Shown here: positions 34,380-46,919 of the stretch, in pieces
Position numbering within the stretch: the first letter of the stretch is position 1
How the letters are laid out: the number at the start of each line of letters is the position of its first letter
DNA from: Theobroma cacao
Taxonomy: Eukaryota > Streptophyta > Magnoliopsida > Malvales > Malvaceae
Assembly (NCBI RefSeq): GCF_000208745.1
Contig: NC_030854.1
Span: 20,772,731-20,836,730 of the forward strand
Length of the DNA stretch: 64,000 nt
Reading direction: 5' to 3'
Notes under the pieces: generated by a model
The model's database searches: none
Told to the model about the DNA's origin: nothing
What the model saw: the letters and a program-made list of their open reading frames with translations, nothing else
Program-made: the position numbers and the translations under genes

Positions 34380-35712
34380 TATTTGAGACCTCAACCTCTA
34401 TAGCCTAGTAACTGGGTGTAGACACGATAACACAGGCCAGGGGTAATTTCATCATTTCCTTAATGAGCCCCTAGAAGTAGACTTTTAAACAATATGACGG
34501 CCTAAGTAGGCCTAAAGCATAAATGAATAATGAAAAAAAGGGTAGAAGGATGAAGGAAAAAAATTGATGATTTCAAGGTAAGGGCAAAATGATCATTTTT
34601 CATCTCGAGTCAAAATTTTAAGTTTTCATGAACTCGAGTATTTCTAAACTATTATGGACCTTATCCTAGTGTCAAAAGAGTAAAAAGATTGCACCAAGGA
34701 TTGGTGGAGAACAAGCTAACTCGTTAAGGGCATTTTCATAATTTAAGTGAAGTTGGATAAGCTTAAGCTATAAATATCATCTTCCAGCAACTTCTTGTCA
34801 CATTTCCAGCAGCTTCTTTTTTTTCTTCCTTCTTCCCTCTCACATTTCTTCGTCCTCCATGGGAGTTCTCTTCAAGCTTCCATAACTTTCTCAAGCTAGC
34901 TCCACTTTTCATGCTTTTGTGCACCCTTTCATAGAACCTTTGTGCTCTTTCACTCTCTCACTTTAAAACCCTTGAAAAGTCTTACTTCCATATTCCCTAT
35001 CACTAGCTAGGTGTTTTAGAGAGAGAAAAAGGGAGTTTCTATAATAGCTTGAAAATTATTAGATAGAATTTCAAATTTACAAAGCTACTAAGGTGAGTAG
35101 TGAATTAAACTTTATTTTTTTAGTTGTTGATAATGTCTAGTAATTTGATTTGTTAGTGTTTTATTGTTGAGATTGTTTAATCATTTTTAGTGTTACTAGA
35201 GTAGTGCAAATAATAACCATTTAATGGTAGTTGGAGGCTAGTAGGAATGACTAGTAGAACTCAATTTCAAATATGGCTTTAGAATAGTATTAATGCCAAG
35301 TTGGGTTGATGGTGATGATGCTAATGAGATGATAGGTTCCAACGAAGCCCCACCACCCCATTTGGACCATTAGAAGAAGTTGAAATTGAGTAAAGATTTA
35401 AGAAATACCGGTGAGTGAACTTGCATTTCAAAATTGTTTTGGGAATGTGAATGCATTTGCACAAAACATTTGAATGATTTTATCCAACTTTTCCTTAAAA
35501 ATCTACCTAGGGAACAAGCCTTTGGTGAATGTTTCTATCTTGTGAAAGTGTGCCATATAATGGTTCATGTGTTATCACAATATGTTGATATGTATAATAT
35601 GCATTGGATGTTTTTTTTTATGTGATAATGATGACCCAGCTATGTGCGTGTGGGAGTGCACATAAGCTAATGATGACGTAGCTATGTCCGATGTAGAGTG
35701 CACATGAGCTGA
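34380..35712 (+). mobile_element. Family C LTR 5' part (C8) within the mosaic
   Basis: Begins TTTGAGACCTCAACC and follows the family C order: AAAATGATCATTTTTC near 34587, TATA at 34768, AGCAGCTTC, donor GGTGAGT near 35092, a second CCGGTGAGTGAACTTGCATT near 35409 and two type Y-like units at 35632-35712. The 3' continuation is probably 36900-37826, after a D-like insert. Its own end is not separately visible. Confidence 0.65.
34768..34776 (+). promoter_or_regulatory. TATA box of LTR C8
   Basis: CTATAAATA, about 388 bases after the C-type 5' end at 34380, the same distance as in C3 and C6. Confidence 0.65.
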
Positions 35713-36899
35713 TGTGACTGTATTTGAGTAATTGGAGGCTGTTAACTGTCTTGAAAATTATATATTTTCCTATGAATGGCTTATGAGATATAAGTATATG
35801 TGGCTATATTTTGTAAGTGCATTGGGAAATTTATGTAAGCTGTTTTTACTATGCAAGCTGGATAAATAAATAAAAGCCACGTTATACTGTCGAAATTTTA
35901 TTAAAATTGGTGGGTTAGTCACTGCAGTGACGGGTTTCCGTGGACTGCCTATTAGAGGGGCACGGTAAACCCAGTTATATAGTTACTCCGGTTGTAGAGG
36001 CGAGGAGGGTAACTCCTGGGGTAGTATTAGAGCTCACTTCACGTCGAACCCCCACGTGAATGTGTAACTCGGCCAACGCCAAGGAACGGCTGGTTTTAAA
36101 AATAAAAATGTGTTTCACGTGTGAATATTTTAACACCCTTGGCGGACTCGGTTAGATGCCTCGGCCAAGGTATCCCCGAGGATTAGTTTTGGCTTGAGCC
36201 TTGTTTTAATAAAAGACATAAGCCTTAACAACTGTTTTGGTAAATTACAAATATTTTATGGTTTAAGAAATAAATTGAAAACATTATGAAATGGGTTGAA
36301 ATTTGTTGTTTAAACTTGCCTCCATTTTACTCGCCTTTAGATATTTATGATAATGTCTGTTTACTCATTGGGATTGCAAAATCTCACCCACCTCCTTTCC
36401 AAACATTTCAAGTCTATGGTAGATTGTAGATACCCTATTTTGTCGAGGATTCCAGTTGACATCTCTACCACACAGACAGTAAGTTTCTAGCACCAACATT
36501 GGGTGTATTTTGGGCCACTTGTCATTGTAACCATTATTGTACATTATAACTTTGTAAATTTTTGTATGTATGAATTTATTTTACTTACACGTTAAAAAAG
36601 ATTTCTAACACGTGTTTCTATAAATATTGTTTTATATAAAAATACTATATTTTAATCAATATTTTGAATTGTGATATTTGTCTATAAATCCTTTTAAAAA
36701 AAATTGTCTTTTGATTTATTTGAGCCGAAAATGACTGGTAATTGTTTAAAATGGAATGTTTCACAACGATTGCTCACAGGAAAGGAAAGAAACTGATATG
36801 TAAGCCTTGCGGGGTTTCAGTTGGCATTTCGGGTAATGAGTGTCAATCGGGACGTCGCAGCGGTTGTCATGGGCCCGAGGGAGGTTCCGGGTCGTGACA
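35713..36899 (+). mobile_element. D-like LTR fragment within the mosaic
   Basis: Ends CCGGGTCGTGACA after GACGTCGCAGCGGTTGTCA, and carries the D landmarks in order: CTATTAGAGGGGCACGGTAAA near 35950, CACTTCACGTCGAACC..CACGTGA near 36036, GCCAACGCCAAGGAACGGCT near 36073, TTGGCGGACTCGG near 36141 and CTATTTTGTCGAGG near 36432. The D 5' half is missing. The left boundary TGTGACTG is a guess. Flanks (GCTGA, TAGCG) do not match. Confidence 0.7.
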
Positions 36900-36949
36900 T
36901 AGCGTACACTTGCCGGTGATGACGGTGGTGAGGAAGATGGATGGTGATA

Positions 36950-37115
36950 TTGTTCGGCTATGTGCACGATGTGGTGGGATGCACATGAGCTGGGTGAGAT
37001 GGGATGTCTGGCTATGTACACGATGTGGTGGGATGCACATGAGCTGGGTGGGATGGGATGTCCGATTATGTGCATGATGTTGTGGGATGCACATGAGCTA
37101 GGTGTGATGCACATG
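36950..37115 (+). repeat. Hairpin minisatellite, type X, in the mosaic LTR
   Basis: Three units of about 60 bases with GTGCACGATGTGGTGGGATG and CACATGAGCTGGGTG(A/G)GATGGG. It explains the overlapping frames on both strands at 36761-37307. Confidence 0.8.
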
Positions 37116-37826
37116 ATGAATCTTGAAAATTTTCCATTTATTTGCAAATTGATTTTATTGCAACGAGAAACATTTTGTTTATCTTGCCTTGCTTGGATAA
37201 TTGTTGAAAATTTCCCTTTTTTCCAATTTCATGTTGAATACGGTTCCTTCATCATTAAAAGATTTTCCAACCAAGGGTTTAATGGAGGGATTTTAATAAG
37301 AACTTGAACTAAATGACATTGTTTTCAAATAAGTGCATTATGTTTTCTAAATCATTCCTTGTCATTACTTGTTCTCTTCCTATGTTCACTCACTGAGTTT
37401 GGACTCATGTTTTTAAAATTCATGTTTTAGGTTTCTTGAGTTAAAGGTGATTGGATCCTAGGACAAGGTGCTCATCCCTATCCATTGCTCGGTAGGTTTA
37501 CCATGACATTAAATGTTAGCAATCGTGACCAGAGTCACTCTGTTAACGGTCAAGCCCTAGTTATGTGTATATGAATACTTGAGGTGAAATACTAAGATTC
37601 ATTGGTCAAGTTATATATGTATATTATGCTAGATGATGCCATTATGAATGCATAATTGGGTTTTATGAATTGTTTTCAAAGGGACTATATTTGAACATTA
37701 TGAATTTTGGATTTTAAATGTATATGAATTACTGTATAAGATTATACAAAAAGGCTTGCTTGGGCTTAGTGGGTTGAGCCCATTGGGCCCTTGCCCCGAT
37801 CATGGCTCGAAAATTGGGCTATGGCA

Positions 37827-38092
37827 TTAGTGGTTATGCAGTTAGACCAGTCCATGGTCAAAGAAATAAGAAGATTTTTCATCTAATTTATTATGCAAGT
37901 AGAACTTTAAATGATGCCCAATCGAATTACACCACCATTAAAAAGGAGTTGCTTGCTATTGTGTTTGCATTTAACAAGTTTCGCTCCTACCTTGTTGGCA
38001 CAAACATCACTGTCTACATTAACCATTCAGTAATAAAATATTTGATTGAGAAGAAAGATGCCAAGCCTTGATAGATTAGATGGTTCTTTAGC
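37827..38092 (+). pseudogene. RNase H of element A
   Basis: Continues FELICDAS from 33155 as SGYAVRPVHGQRNKKIFHLI, then YYASRTLNDAQSNYTTIKKE, LLAIVFAFNKFRSYLVGTNI and TVYINHSVIKYLIEKKDAKP, the RNase H of Athila/Tat pol. The family has DYAVGAVLGQR, here changed to GYAVRPVHGQR. The second acidic residue (E of TEKE) appears as TIKKE with one E kept, and the third (TDH) as INH, so an active-site Asp is lost. Two stops lie in the PRLIRW segment (near 38071). The reading breaks at 38092 by insertion of LTR D1. Confidence 0.9.
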
Positions 38093-39914
38093 TATCAAGC
38101 CCTACTCTATTATATACTTGTCATGTCATTCATGTACTTGATAGCATATCTACATACTGGGATGCCTCGAAAAATCGTTAAAAGTCGTATTGTACTTAGT
38201 GGTACAATTAAGTCGATTAAAGCCTCGAACTAATCCAAATAGAGATTTTAGGATATATTTGAGAGTTATTGAACCTTAGAATGTCTTAATATGGTGATTT
38301 GGAGTTCGAGGATTAATTTGGAATCCAATCATAAATTTTCATAACGTAGGGGCAAAATGGTCATTTTTCCACTTGAGGGTAAAATTGGAATGTTGGATGA
38401 AATTTGTTTTTACCAAGTTTGACTAATTGGAGCATGATTTGAATTTGAGAAATGAAAAATTTTAATTCCGACATCTTTTCGAACATAAGGGCAAAATAGT
38501 CATTTTACATGTCCATGAGGACGTAATTGGAATTTTTAGAATTTTACACCACTATAACACTTGTCAAGCCCATGAATTTCATCTATTATTATTTTATGCT
38601 TTGGATAATTAAGAGATTACATGTGGTGGTGAGAAAATGCTTAATTGTTAAGTTTTAACCATGGACCAATCACATTGTGACACATGTCAAGCTTTAATAT
38701 TTTTATAATTTCCTTTATAAACTCAACATAAACTCTCCCATTTCACTCTTCATGGCCGGCCAAAGCAAAGAACAAAGAGAAAAGAGTAGAAACAAACCCT
38801 AGGGAGGAAAATTCAAGAGAAATTTGTTGAATTTCAAAGAACAAAGCAATCATAGGTAAGATTTTTCAATTTTAGCTTAAAATTTACCTTTCCCGTGCTT
38901 TCTTTTCCATTTTCTATGGTTGAAACACAAGTTTCCATGAGGGAATACTTGCTGGCTGAACTTAGGGAGAGAGGTTTTGATGATGGATTTTGCTAGATTT
39001 CATGATATCTTAGTGTTTTTAGTTGTTTGATGATGTTTGGCATTAAAAACAAGCAAGAAAATCACATGCCCTTCAACAAACCCTCTTTGGCCAAATGTTA
39101 TAGGTGACATGTTGATGATGGATTTTGTTGTATTTCATGTTATTTAGCTCGTAATTGATGATTTATGGTATCAGATATCGAAAACCGTTATCAAAAAGTA
39201 TAGTTCGTTTAGTAAACAACTTGAACAATAATGAGAAAATCATAGTGGATCGACTTGGATTTGATTCTTAATGATATAGATGGATTTATTAGACTGTGTT
39301 AACACTGATTCGCACGTTAGTTCGAAATCAGAATGAATTTCGGTTACGATGAATTAAGTCACAATCAAGCACATTGAGGTACTTTGGTGTATTTGGAATA
39401 TTGGAAGTGTAATGAATATATTTGAAGTTGAATCGGATGTTTTGGTTAATACAACAGTGTATAGTTCGAGTTAGGTCGAATACAAATTCAGTCCGATCAT
39501 AATTGAACCCTTGTAGAACACCGTCTTTAAGTGATTATACGAACAATTCTCATTCAATTTCATACATTCATATAGAGCCTGAAATAGTTTTATAACAGTT
39601 TGGCACAAATATATTGAATTACATGTCGTGTATTATGTATAGGTGGTGAGCCCTCTGATAAGGGTAAAGATATCGTACCCGAGGACCAAGAATAAGAGTA
39701 CTCCAAACTCCCGTTATTGTGAGTAATCAAATGTTCACCTTAACTATCTAAAGTAGTTTATACTCATTTTTATGATTTTAAAGAATAATTAACTTAACCC
39801 GTAGATTTTTATGTTTTATAAGTTAAATGTTGGTTAAATGAATGAGATTTATAAATTGTTTTGCAATTCAATGACGATTTTTGAAATTGAGTAGGTGGAG
39901 ACTATATACTTATG

Positions 39915-39958
<44 letters not shown>

Positions 39959-41168
39959 TTTGAATTGATGGCTTATGACAATGTGACGGCATGAATGGCT
40001 GGATTTGTGGTTTGTGGATTATATAAACTGTTTTGTTTTACCTTGACAGGCTGGGTAATATTATATTAGCCATGTCATGCTGTCGAAATTTTTATTGATT
40101 TGGTGGGTTATTTGATTAGCTTACTGCAGTGGGCAGGTTTTCGTGGATCAACCTATTAGAGGGGCAAGGTAAACCCCATTATATTTTATGTTAGTACGAG
40201 AGGGGCGGAGGGTATCTCCTAAGGTAAGTTTAGAGTTCACTTCACGTCGAACCACCACGTGAGGATGAAACTCAGCCAACGCCAAGAAATGGCTATATTT
40301 TAAAAGTAAAAACATGTTTTTATGGGTATATGTCGTTTTAACATCCTTGGCGGACTCGGTTTGATGCCCGGGCCAACGTGTCACCGAGTATGAGTTTTGG
40401 CACAAGCAAAGTTTTTAAGAGAATCATAAGCCTTGTTGATTATTTCGATGAAATGTAATTATTTTATATGAATTGAAATGATTTTAAATGTTATGAATCA
40501 TATTATGATGGGATGATTTAACTGTCTCCATTTACTCGACTTTAGATGTTGTAGATGAACTTTGCTTACTCACTGGGTTTATAAAAACTCACCCCTTATT
40601 TTTACCCATTTCAGGCTCAGGACAGTCTGTAGACGGCCTATTTTGTCGAGGGTTGCTTTTGGATTTGCATCCTTAGAAATTGAAGGTCTACAGTCTTGTA
40701 TATTTTTTATTATTTTGGGGCCCACATGTCATTGTAGAATATTTTTGTATACCTAGTTTAGTGTGTTAATATATATATGAATTTATTTTACTCTTACGCT
40801 ACAAAAATTGTTTATGCAGGATTCTATAAATATTGTTTTATAAGAAAATGGAATATTTTCTTTAGTTTGATTAGCCATAATTTCATTTTAAATGGATGAT
40901 CTAGATTACTAAAATTATTTTTAGATAAGAAATGTATATTTTTCAATCGTATGTTGTATTTTCACTAGAAATTACTTTTTGTTTGTTTTTGATGTAAAAA
41001 TAGTTTATATTCCCTTAAAACATGATATTTAGTAACTGTTGCTCACAGAGGAGACGTAAAATTGATGCAAGAGCCTTGCGAGTTTTCGATTGACATTCTG
41101 GGTAATGAATGTCTATCGAGACATCGCAGCAGTTGTCACGGGCTCGAAGAGAGTATCGGGTCATGACA
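38093..41168 (+). mobile_element. Solo LTR of family D (D1) with perfect TSD TTAGC
   Basis: TATCAAGCCC (from TGTCAAGCCC) to GGGTCATGACA, 3076 bp, between TTAGC at 38088-38092 and 41169-41173, cutting the RNase H tail. Modules: hairpin TTGTACTTAGTGGTACAA at 38190, AAAATGGTCATTTT near 38354, TATAAACTC near 38716, donor-like AGGTAAGA near 38853, (TA)n 39914-39957, D landmarks 40150-40390, acceptor-like ACCCATTTCAG ending 40614, D end 41090-41168. No coding region. Confidence 0.95.
39914..39957. repeat. (TA)n microsatellite in LTR D1
   Basis: About 22 TA units. D2 has only a short TATATATATG at the equivalent place (56152), so this is length-variable. Confidence 0.9.
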
Positions 41169-41574
41169 TTAGCTGCAAGAATTTGATTTAGAAATTCGAG
41201 ACAGAAAAGGTACAAAAAATCAAGTGGTAGATCACCTTTCTAGATTGGATAATAAGGTAGAAGCTAGAAATAAAATTATCATTGATGAAACCTTTCTAGA
41301 TGAGTAGTTGCTTCATATCAACAAGTAGAAAATTTTGACATGGTATGTAGACTTTGTGAATTACATTGTCAGTAATCTTTGACCTCTCAACTTGAACTCT
41401 CAACAAAAGAAGAAATTCTTGCATAATGCAAAAAATTATGTTTGGGATGAGCCTGTTCTTTACAAGCAATATAGGGATCAAATTCTTAGAAGATGTGTTC
41501 TAGAGAAGGAATTTAATAAATACTAGATCATTATCACTCTTCAGATTATGAAAGACAATATGGAGGATAAAGAA
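41169..41574 (+). pseudogene. RNase H tail and integrase zinc region of element A
   Basis: After LTR D1 the + strand reads QEFDLEIRDRKGTKNQVVDH then LSRLDNKVEARNK, the conserved end of RNase H (usual KGTENVVADHLSRL). It continues through LTWYVDFVNYIVSNL, QQKKKFLHNAKNYVWDEPVL and YKQYRDQILRRCV, which is the start of integrase with part of the HHCC zinc finger region. Stop codons occur near 41307, 41327 and 41383. The reading ends at KDNMEDKE, in place of the HSSPYGGHFGG motif, at 41574 where LTR G begins. Confidence 0.88.
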
Positions 41575-42114
41575 TGTAACACCCTGTATCCTTGTTTAAT
41601 CGTCAATAAAACCTATCAATAAGACGAAGGGTCAATTGATGTAAATTTAAGTGTCGAAGAGCGGTTACGGATGAAAAGAATATTTTAAAATAAAATATTA
41701 TATTATGTTATGGATAAAATAATACTAAAATATTATCAATTATGAAAATTAGTCTGAAAGATGGGCATATGTCTAATTTAAGTGGGGGAGAATTTATATG
41801 TAAACCTTATTATTTTGAGAAAATAAAATAACTAAATAATGAGGTAAATGATAAAAAAAATAGAGTTGGGAGTGAAATGAGAGAGATGATGAAGACAAAT
41901 GTTGGAAAGGCTGGTCAACCAAGTAAAAAGGAAAGTCAAGCAAATGTTTTAGTATGAGGTGGTCAGTCAAGTAATGGAAAACACAAGGAGTAGGGACCGG
42001 CCATACAAAGAAGAAAAGAGAGAAGATAAGAATAGATGGGCAGCATCCCATGTGACTTATTTAGGAGTCAAAAATAATAATAACATAATAAAAATATCTC
42101 TTTTTATGATGAAA

Positions 42115-42660
42115 GATGGTAGGGGCCGGTAGGGAGTAAAAGAGAAGAAAAATATTGAATGAATGATAGGGAGATAAGGACAAGTGGTCATGTTCGTTCT
42201 TTTCCCCTTTCCACATGAAATTCATTTCCTTTTTCCTTCCTAACCAACAGCTTATAGAGAGAAATAAAAAGAGAAAGAAGGCTAGCCAAAAACGAGAGAA
42301 TAAGAGAAAGAAAGGAAAAAGAGAGAAAGAGAGAGTTGGGACAGAGAGGTTGTGTGTTGCCACTTAGAGGAGTCAAAAGAGGAGAGTTTTGCTGTAAATT
42401 TTAAGTGGAAAAGAAAGTTGAGTTGTTGCTAGATTTTGAGGAAAGAAAATAGAGGAAGTTGAGTTTTGGGGTGCTACCGATGGTGAGAGAGAAAGAGAGG
42501 AAGAAAGTGCAGCCAGTTGGTGAGTGAAATGAGGGAGAAGAAAGGAAAAGAAAAAGGAGCAAAAAAAGAGAAAGAAGAACGATGCCGTTGATCGGTAGAG
42601 GGGAGAGAAAAATGAGCAGAAGATAGAGGAAGAAACGAGAAAGAAAGGTAAAAATAATAA
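42115..42660 (+). repeat. Purine-rich tract in LTR G
   Basis: Dominated by GAGAGA, GAAAGAG and AGGAAG phrases, with few pyrimidines over several hundred bases. It lies between the U3-like start and the donor-like site, where a transcribed leader would be. The - strand frames there translate to long Leu/Phe/Ser runs, a composition artefact. Confidence 0.75.
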
Positions 42661-44979
42661 TACTAGAATAAAGTAACATATATATATTAATTAAGTGGGC
42701 TTCGATATTTAAGAGAAATAAATAGGTGGTGCACTGTGGTGAAAGGCTGAAGGAAATAACGAACGACCGATATGAAGGAGTAGCTCAATACGTCTTTGAA
42801 TTAATAGCGACGTAACATCCCGCTATTGTGAGGTGAGTAGGGAGTGTCAATTTTAAAAATTTTCGTAAATATATATCTATAAGTATGATTTATTTTAAAT
42901 GCAAAAATTGTGGATAGCATGTGTTGGTAGACATCTTAGAGAATTTTGAATGCAAATTATTTTCAAAAATTGTTTTGAATATAAATATGTATAAATTATA
43001 TGTAAAGTGTTTTGAAAATCGAGAAACAAGCCTTTCACACTGTTTTCCATCAAAATTTGTTCCTTATATTTGTGCAGTGTGCATTCATGGTTACATTGCT
43101 TATTCACCACGCAAATTATTGTTTTAAAATCCATGCATAAATTGTGAGACCCTGTCAAGCTCGATTAAAAGACGGTATTGTACCGAGTGGTACAACTAAG
43201 TTAAATCAAGCCTTGAACTAGTTCAAATAGAAATTCTAAGAGAAATTTGAAAATTTTAAAACCCACAGAATGGCTTAGAATAGTGATTCGGAGTTCAAGG
43301 TCCAGTTTGGAGTCCATCAGGAAAATTGACTGATTAGGGACAAAACGATCATTTTACCATTTGATGATAAAATGGAGATTTTTAACCAAGATTTGATCAC
43401 ATTTGACCAAGAATAATTATATGAAATATAATAATGATTATTGGAGTATAAATTATGTTTAGCAGTGAAAAATTGTGATTCTTGGTATTTTTAGAGCATA
43501 AAGGCAAAATGGTAATTTTGTCACTAGAGGACTAAACGAAAATTTTTATAAAACAATTTTTACCCCATTTGGTTAATATTGATCAATATTAGTGTTATTT
43601 AAGGTTGAAAAGTAGAAATAATGTGATTCCGGTACTTTTCGAAGTATAAGGGCAAAATCGTAATTTTTTACCCCGAGGGCAAATCGGTAAATTTTTTACC
43701 CCAGCACTTGTCAAGACCAAGGGATTTTAATTGTGGTAGGATTGGATAAATACCAGAATATTTGTGGTGGAAAATTAAGAAGAAAAAGTCAAAAAGTTAA
43801 AAAAATGAGCCAATAAGCATGTGACACGTGGCATGCTTGATTGTTTTATTATTTTCTATAGAAATCAGCCCATTAAATCCCCAATTCTCTCACCATATTC
43901 GGCCTAGGCAACCAGCAACAAGAACAAAGGAAGAACAAAGGGAAAAACAAGAAAACCTAGGTGAAAATTCAAAGAAAAAGTGAATAAATCAAGGAAACAA
44001 GCTAGGTAAGTTAGAATTTCTTTAATTCTCCTTGATACTTAGCTTACCCATGCTTTTGTTCTTGATTTTCATGGTTGAATATTGAGTTATCATGATGAAT
44101 TCAGTTCTGAAAAATAGGTATGGAAGAGGAATTGTTGTTGGAATAATTTGATTTTAGACTATGTTAGTGTTTAGGGATAGTTAAGCATGGTTATGAACAA
44201 AAGCACAAAAGAAATATTCAATTTCTCTAGGGTTCCTTGTTGGTCAAACCATGAGGGCTGAATATCAATGGGGGATTGTTTTTATTTCAAGGAAATGGCT
44301 TGAAAAATGATGAATTAAGGTGAAATGGTGATGTAGAAAAAAAATTTAGTGCTACTGCACCAAATGACCAAATTTTTCTATAAGGAACTGTGAGGGTTCT
44401 AATGCTGAATTTGGCTTTATTTAAATGATATGTGGTAAATTAAGGTATTATAGGAGAAATGGATTAATTTGGAGGTGATTTGGACAAAATCGCCAATTAA
44501 TCGGGTGATCGGTCGAATTTAATCGATACCGCGATTAAGCAGTAATCAGACATATTTTTGCACTTACATATCAAGCATTAGTAATTTAAATTGGTTTATA
44601 TCAATTTAGGGACAATATAGTAAATTCCTCGACTTTGTTATTTGTCAAGGTAGTGAGACGTTCGAAAAAGGTAAAGGAATTACGCTTAAGGACTATTAGT
44701 TCGAGTGCACCTGAAATCTGGATTTTCGACACCTGTGAGTGGATTGCCTTCAAAACTTGTTTTGGGAAATATAATGTAATTGCCACCCATTTGAATGAAT
44801 TATCAAGTTTTTCATGAAAACAAGTGCCTTGGGAACAAGCTTTTGAAAAATGGTTTTATGTTGTAATATGTGATTGCTATGGATTCATGCACTATTGTAT
44901 TATGATGATATATATATATATATGTGTGTGTTGTGCATGATGAATGATATTGTATATAATGACTGTAACCGTGTGTGTG

Positions 44980-45152
44980 CACGAGGTGGAGAATGCACAT
45001 GCCGGTGATGGTGGTGGCATGAAAGATAGATGATGATAGTGCCCGTGTGCACGATGTGGGGGGATGTACACAATAGCACTGATTGTGCACGATGTGGGGG
45101 GATGCACATGATGGTGCCAGCTATGTGCACGATGTGGGGGGATGTACATGAG
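44980..45152 (+). repeat. Hairpin minisatellite, type X, in LTR F1
   Basis: Four units with GTGCACGATGTGGGGGGATG and CACATGA. F2, the sister LTR, has type Y here. Frames on the - strand at 44812-45269 are translations of this array. Confidence 0.82.
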
Positions 45153-45367
45153 CCGGGAGTGATTATGATGATATTGATGTTTGTCTATGTAATTATGCAT
45201 ATCTAGATTTATGAAATGAAAGCTCATGAATGTGATATATGGTTGACATATATGTGAAATTTGACACATCGTACTTTGAGAAGTTTCATGAGTTTTATGT
45301 TGATTTTGTTAGTTTAGCAAGATGGCTTTTTGTTGAGTGAGGGAAAATGTTTCTCTTGTTGCTCTGT

Positions 45368-45520
45368 TTTCGCTGCAGTGAAAGTCATGCTTGCTGTAGC
45401 GAGAAACTCTCGGGTTTGAGGACCTTTCACTAGAACTGGTTCTCACTGTAGCGAAAAAATTTCTGTTTCTAGGCAACAATTTCGCTGCAGCGAAATTCAT
45501 TCTCGCTGCAGCGAAAAACT
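45368..45520 (+). repeat. Palindrome array in LTR F1
   Basis: TTCGCTGCAGTGAA near 45369, CTTGCTGTAGCGAG near 45390, CTCACTGTAGCGA near 45442, TTTCGCTGCAGCGAAA near 45480 and TTCTCGCTGCAGCGA near 45501. Confidence 0.8.
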
Positions 45521-46919
45521 TTCTATTTTGTCTCCTATCTTGTCCAATTGCTACCCTATTTTTCACTTCTTTGCTACCATATCTGAGCATGGACTTCCAG
45601 CATTTAGGACAAAATGAGTTAAGTTTAAAATGAGGGGTTTTTAATATGAATGGAACTAAATTGCATTGTTTTGAAACAATTGCATCATGATTTTAAATTC
45701 TCCCTTGTTGTTGTTGCTTGTTCCCTTCCTTGTTCACTCATTGGGTTTATACTCACCATTTTCAAATTCACGTTTTCAGATCACGAGGTAGCCGGTAACT
45801 AGGATGAGTTGTCCTTGTAGACCTGTGTCCATCTTTTGGTAGGTGTCTCGGCATTCGGTAGTAGTATATTCATCCGAGTCACTCCGTTGGAAGTCGAGTG
45901 TTATTTTGTTTTGTATAGACGAACTTAATGTAAATTATTATAATACATGTTGTAGACATTGTATGTAAATTTTTAAGGAGTAATACCAGTACGAGTTGGC
46001 AATGTATATCACTATTTTGATTCAAAGTTATGAAATATGACTTAGTGATATTAGATAGAATTAAAAGTAAGATAAATAATAGGCTTGCTTGGGTTTAGTG
46101 GATTACGTCCATTGGACCCTTGCGCCGGTCATGGCTCGGAATTTGGGTCGTGACATATATATACTTTGAGAAAATGATAGATTTTATCATACCCTGTGTT
46201 GAATGCTTTGGAAATAATTTTGAGATGCACTTTTAAGGACATAACACAATTGCAAAATGGTTTTACAAACCGAGAGCGTCGAGAGTACTCTGAATGTCAC
46301 ATCAGTTAAGTGTGACCTTCATGCATGAGTGAGCTCTAACTAGAAAACCATTGGATCGTCGATGGGCAGTTAGGCATGGTTGGGGCCACGGCCTGTGATA
46401 TATGTATTCGTGGCTAGGCCACCAGATGATTATGCTGTTGCGACCGCTTGATTCTCTGATGTCGACCAACATCGTAAGACTGCCATGGCATGTGGGATCC
46501 GGTGGAACGAGGCTCCCAGAGGTTATTACGTGGTAGCGGGACCACGGATTTTGTTTGATTTCTTAGTCGACATAAAAATCGCTTTGGGTTTTCAGACTCT
46601 TATTTCTTGCATGGTGAAAATGAAATTATACGGTTTCTAGTAGCTCCCCTGGTTTTACTATTATATGAATTTTACCCTCGCGTGCGAGGCGATTTACGAA
46701 CTGTGTATAAACCTAGTTACTATTTGGTTTCGCAGGAGCTTGCCGAACTTTATTGATTTGATTTAAGCATTACATGAGATAATTTCAACTGTAGAGATCT
46801 TTTACGAACATGAGGTTTAAAATGATATTTCATTGATTTAGTTTGAAAACAGTTATTTGTTGGTTCCATTAGTTTTTTATGATAATAAAACATTTCCATT
46901 TATTTGTGTCTAACACCTT

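Larger units (their letters stand above)
33156..37826 (+). mobile_element. Mosaic LTR insertion in RNase H of element A
   Basis: Flanks CTAGT (33151-33155) and TTAGT (37827-37831) are a TSD with one change, and removing the block rejoins the RNase H motif. It starts TGTAGTACCCCG and ends GGGCTATGGCA after a family C terminal block. Inside there are two C-like 5' ends (about 33246, TATGAAACCTCAACC; and 34380, TTTGAGACCTCAACC), one D-like tail (35713-36899) and one C 3' part (36900-37826). At least three LTRs are therefore stacked, with some ends missing. A TATA box lies at 34768 and a donor GGTGAGT at 35092. The TC-rich frame at 33852-34073 is not a gene. Confidence 0.75.
43143..46155 (+). mobile_element. 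Solo LTR of chimeric family F (F1)
   Basis: TGTGAGACC...GTCGTGACA, 3013 bp, inside G. Flanks TAAAT/TATAT differ by one base. The first ~1.59 kb is D-like: TTGTACCGAGTGGTACAA at 43178, repeated AAAATG..CATTTT or similar at 43343, 43507 and 43650, then a leader with AGGTAAGT at 44005. From about 44735 (CCTGTGAGTGGATTGCCTTC) it is C-like: (TA)n 44908, type X minisatellite 44980-45152, palindromes 45368-45520, acceptor TTTTCAG ending 45780, C terminal block. No coding region. Confidence 0.9.

Noticed and set aside
39914..39957. (TA)n as a replication or unwinding element
   Set aside because: Length differs sharply from the sister LTR D2; it is best explained as a simple microsatellite.
41794..42679. 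Several - strand ORFs with Leu/Phe-rich, membrane-like sequence
   Set aside because: They arise from the purine-rich strand of LTR G in multiple frames; no start context or conserved motif, low-complexity only.
46046..46160. Possible tRNA or small structured RNA from GC-rich inverted pieces at LTR C/F ends
   Set aside because: No tRNA arms or anticodon loop; the structure is the conserved LTR terminal block found at every C and F end.
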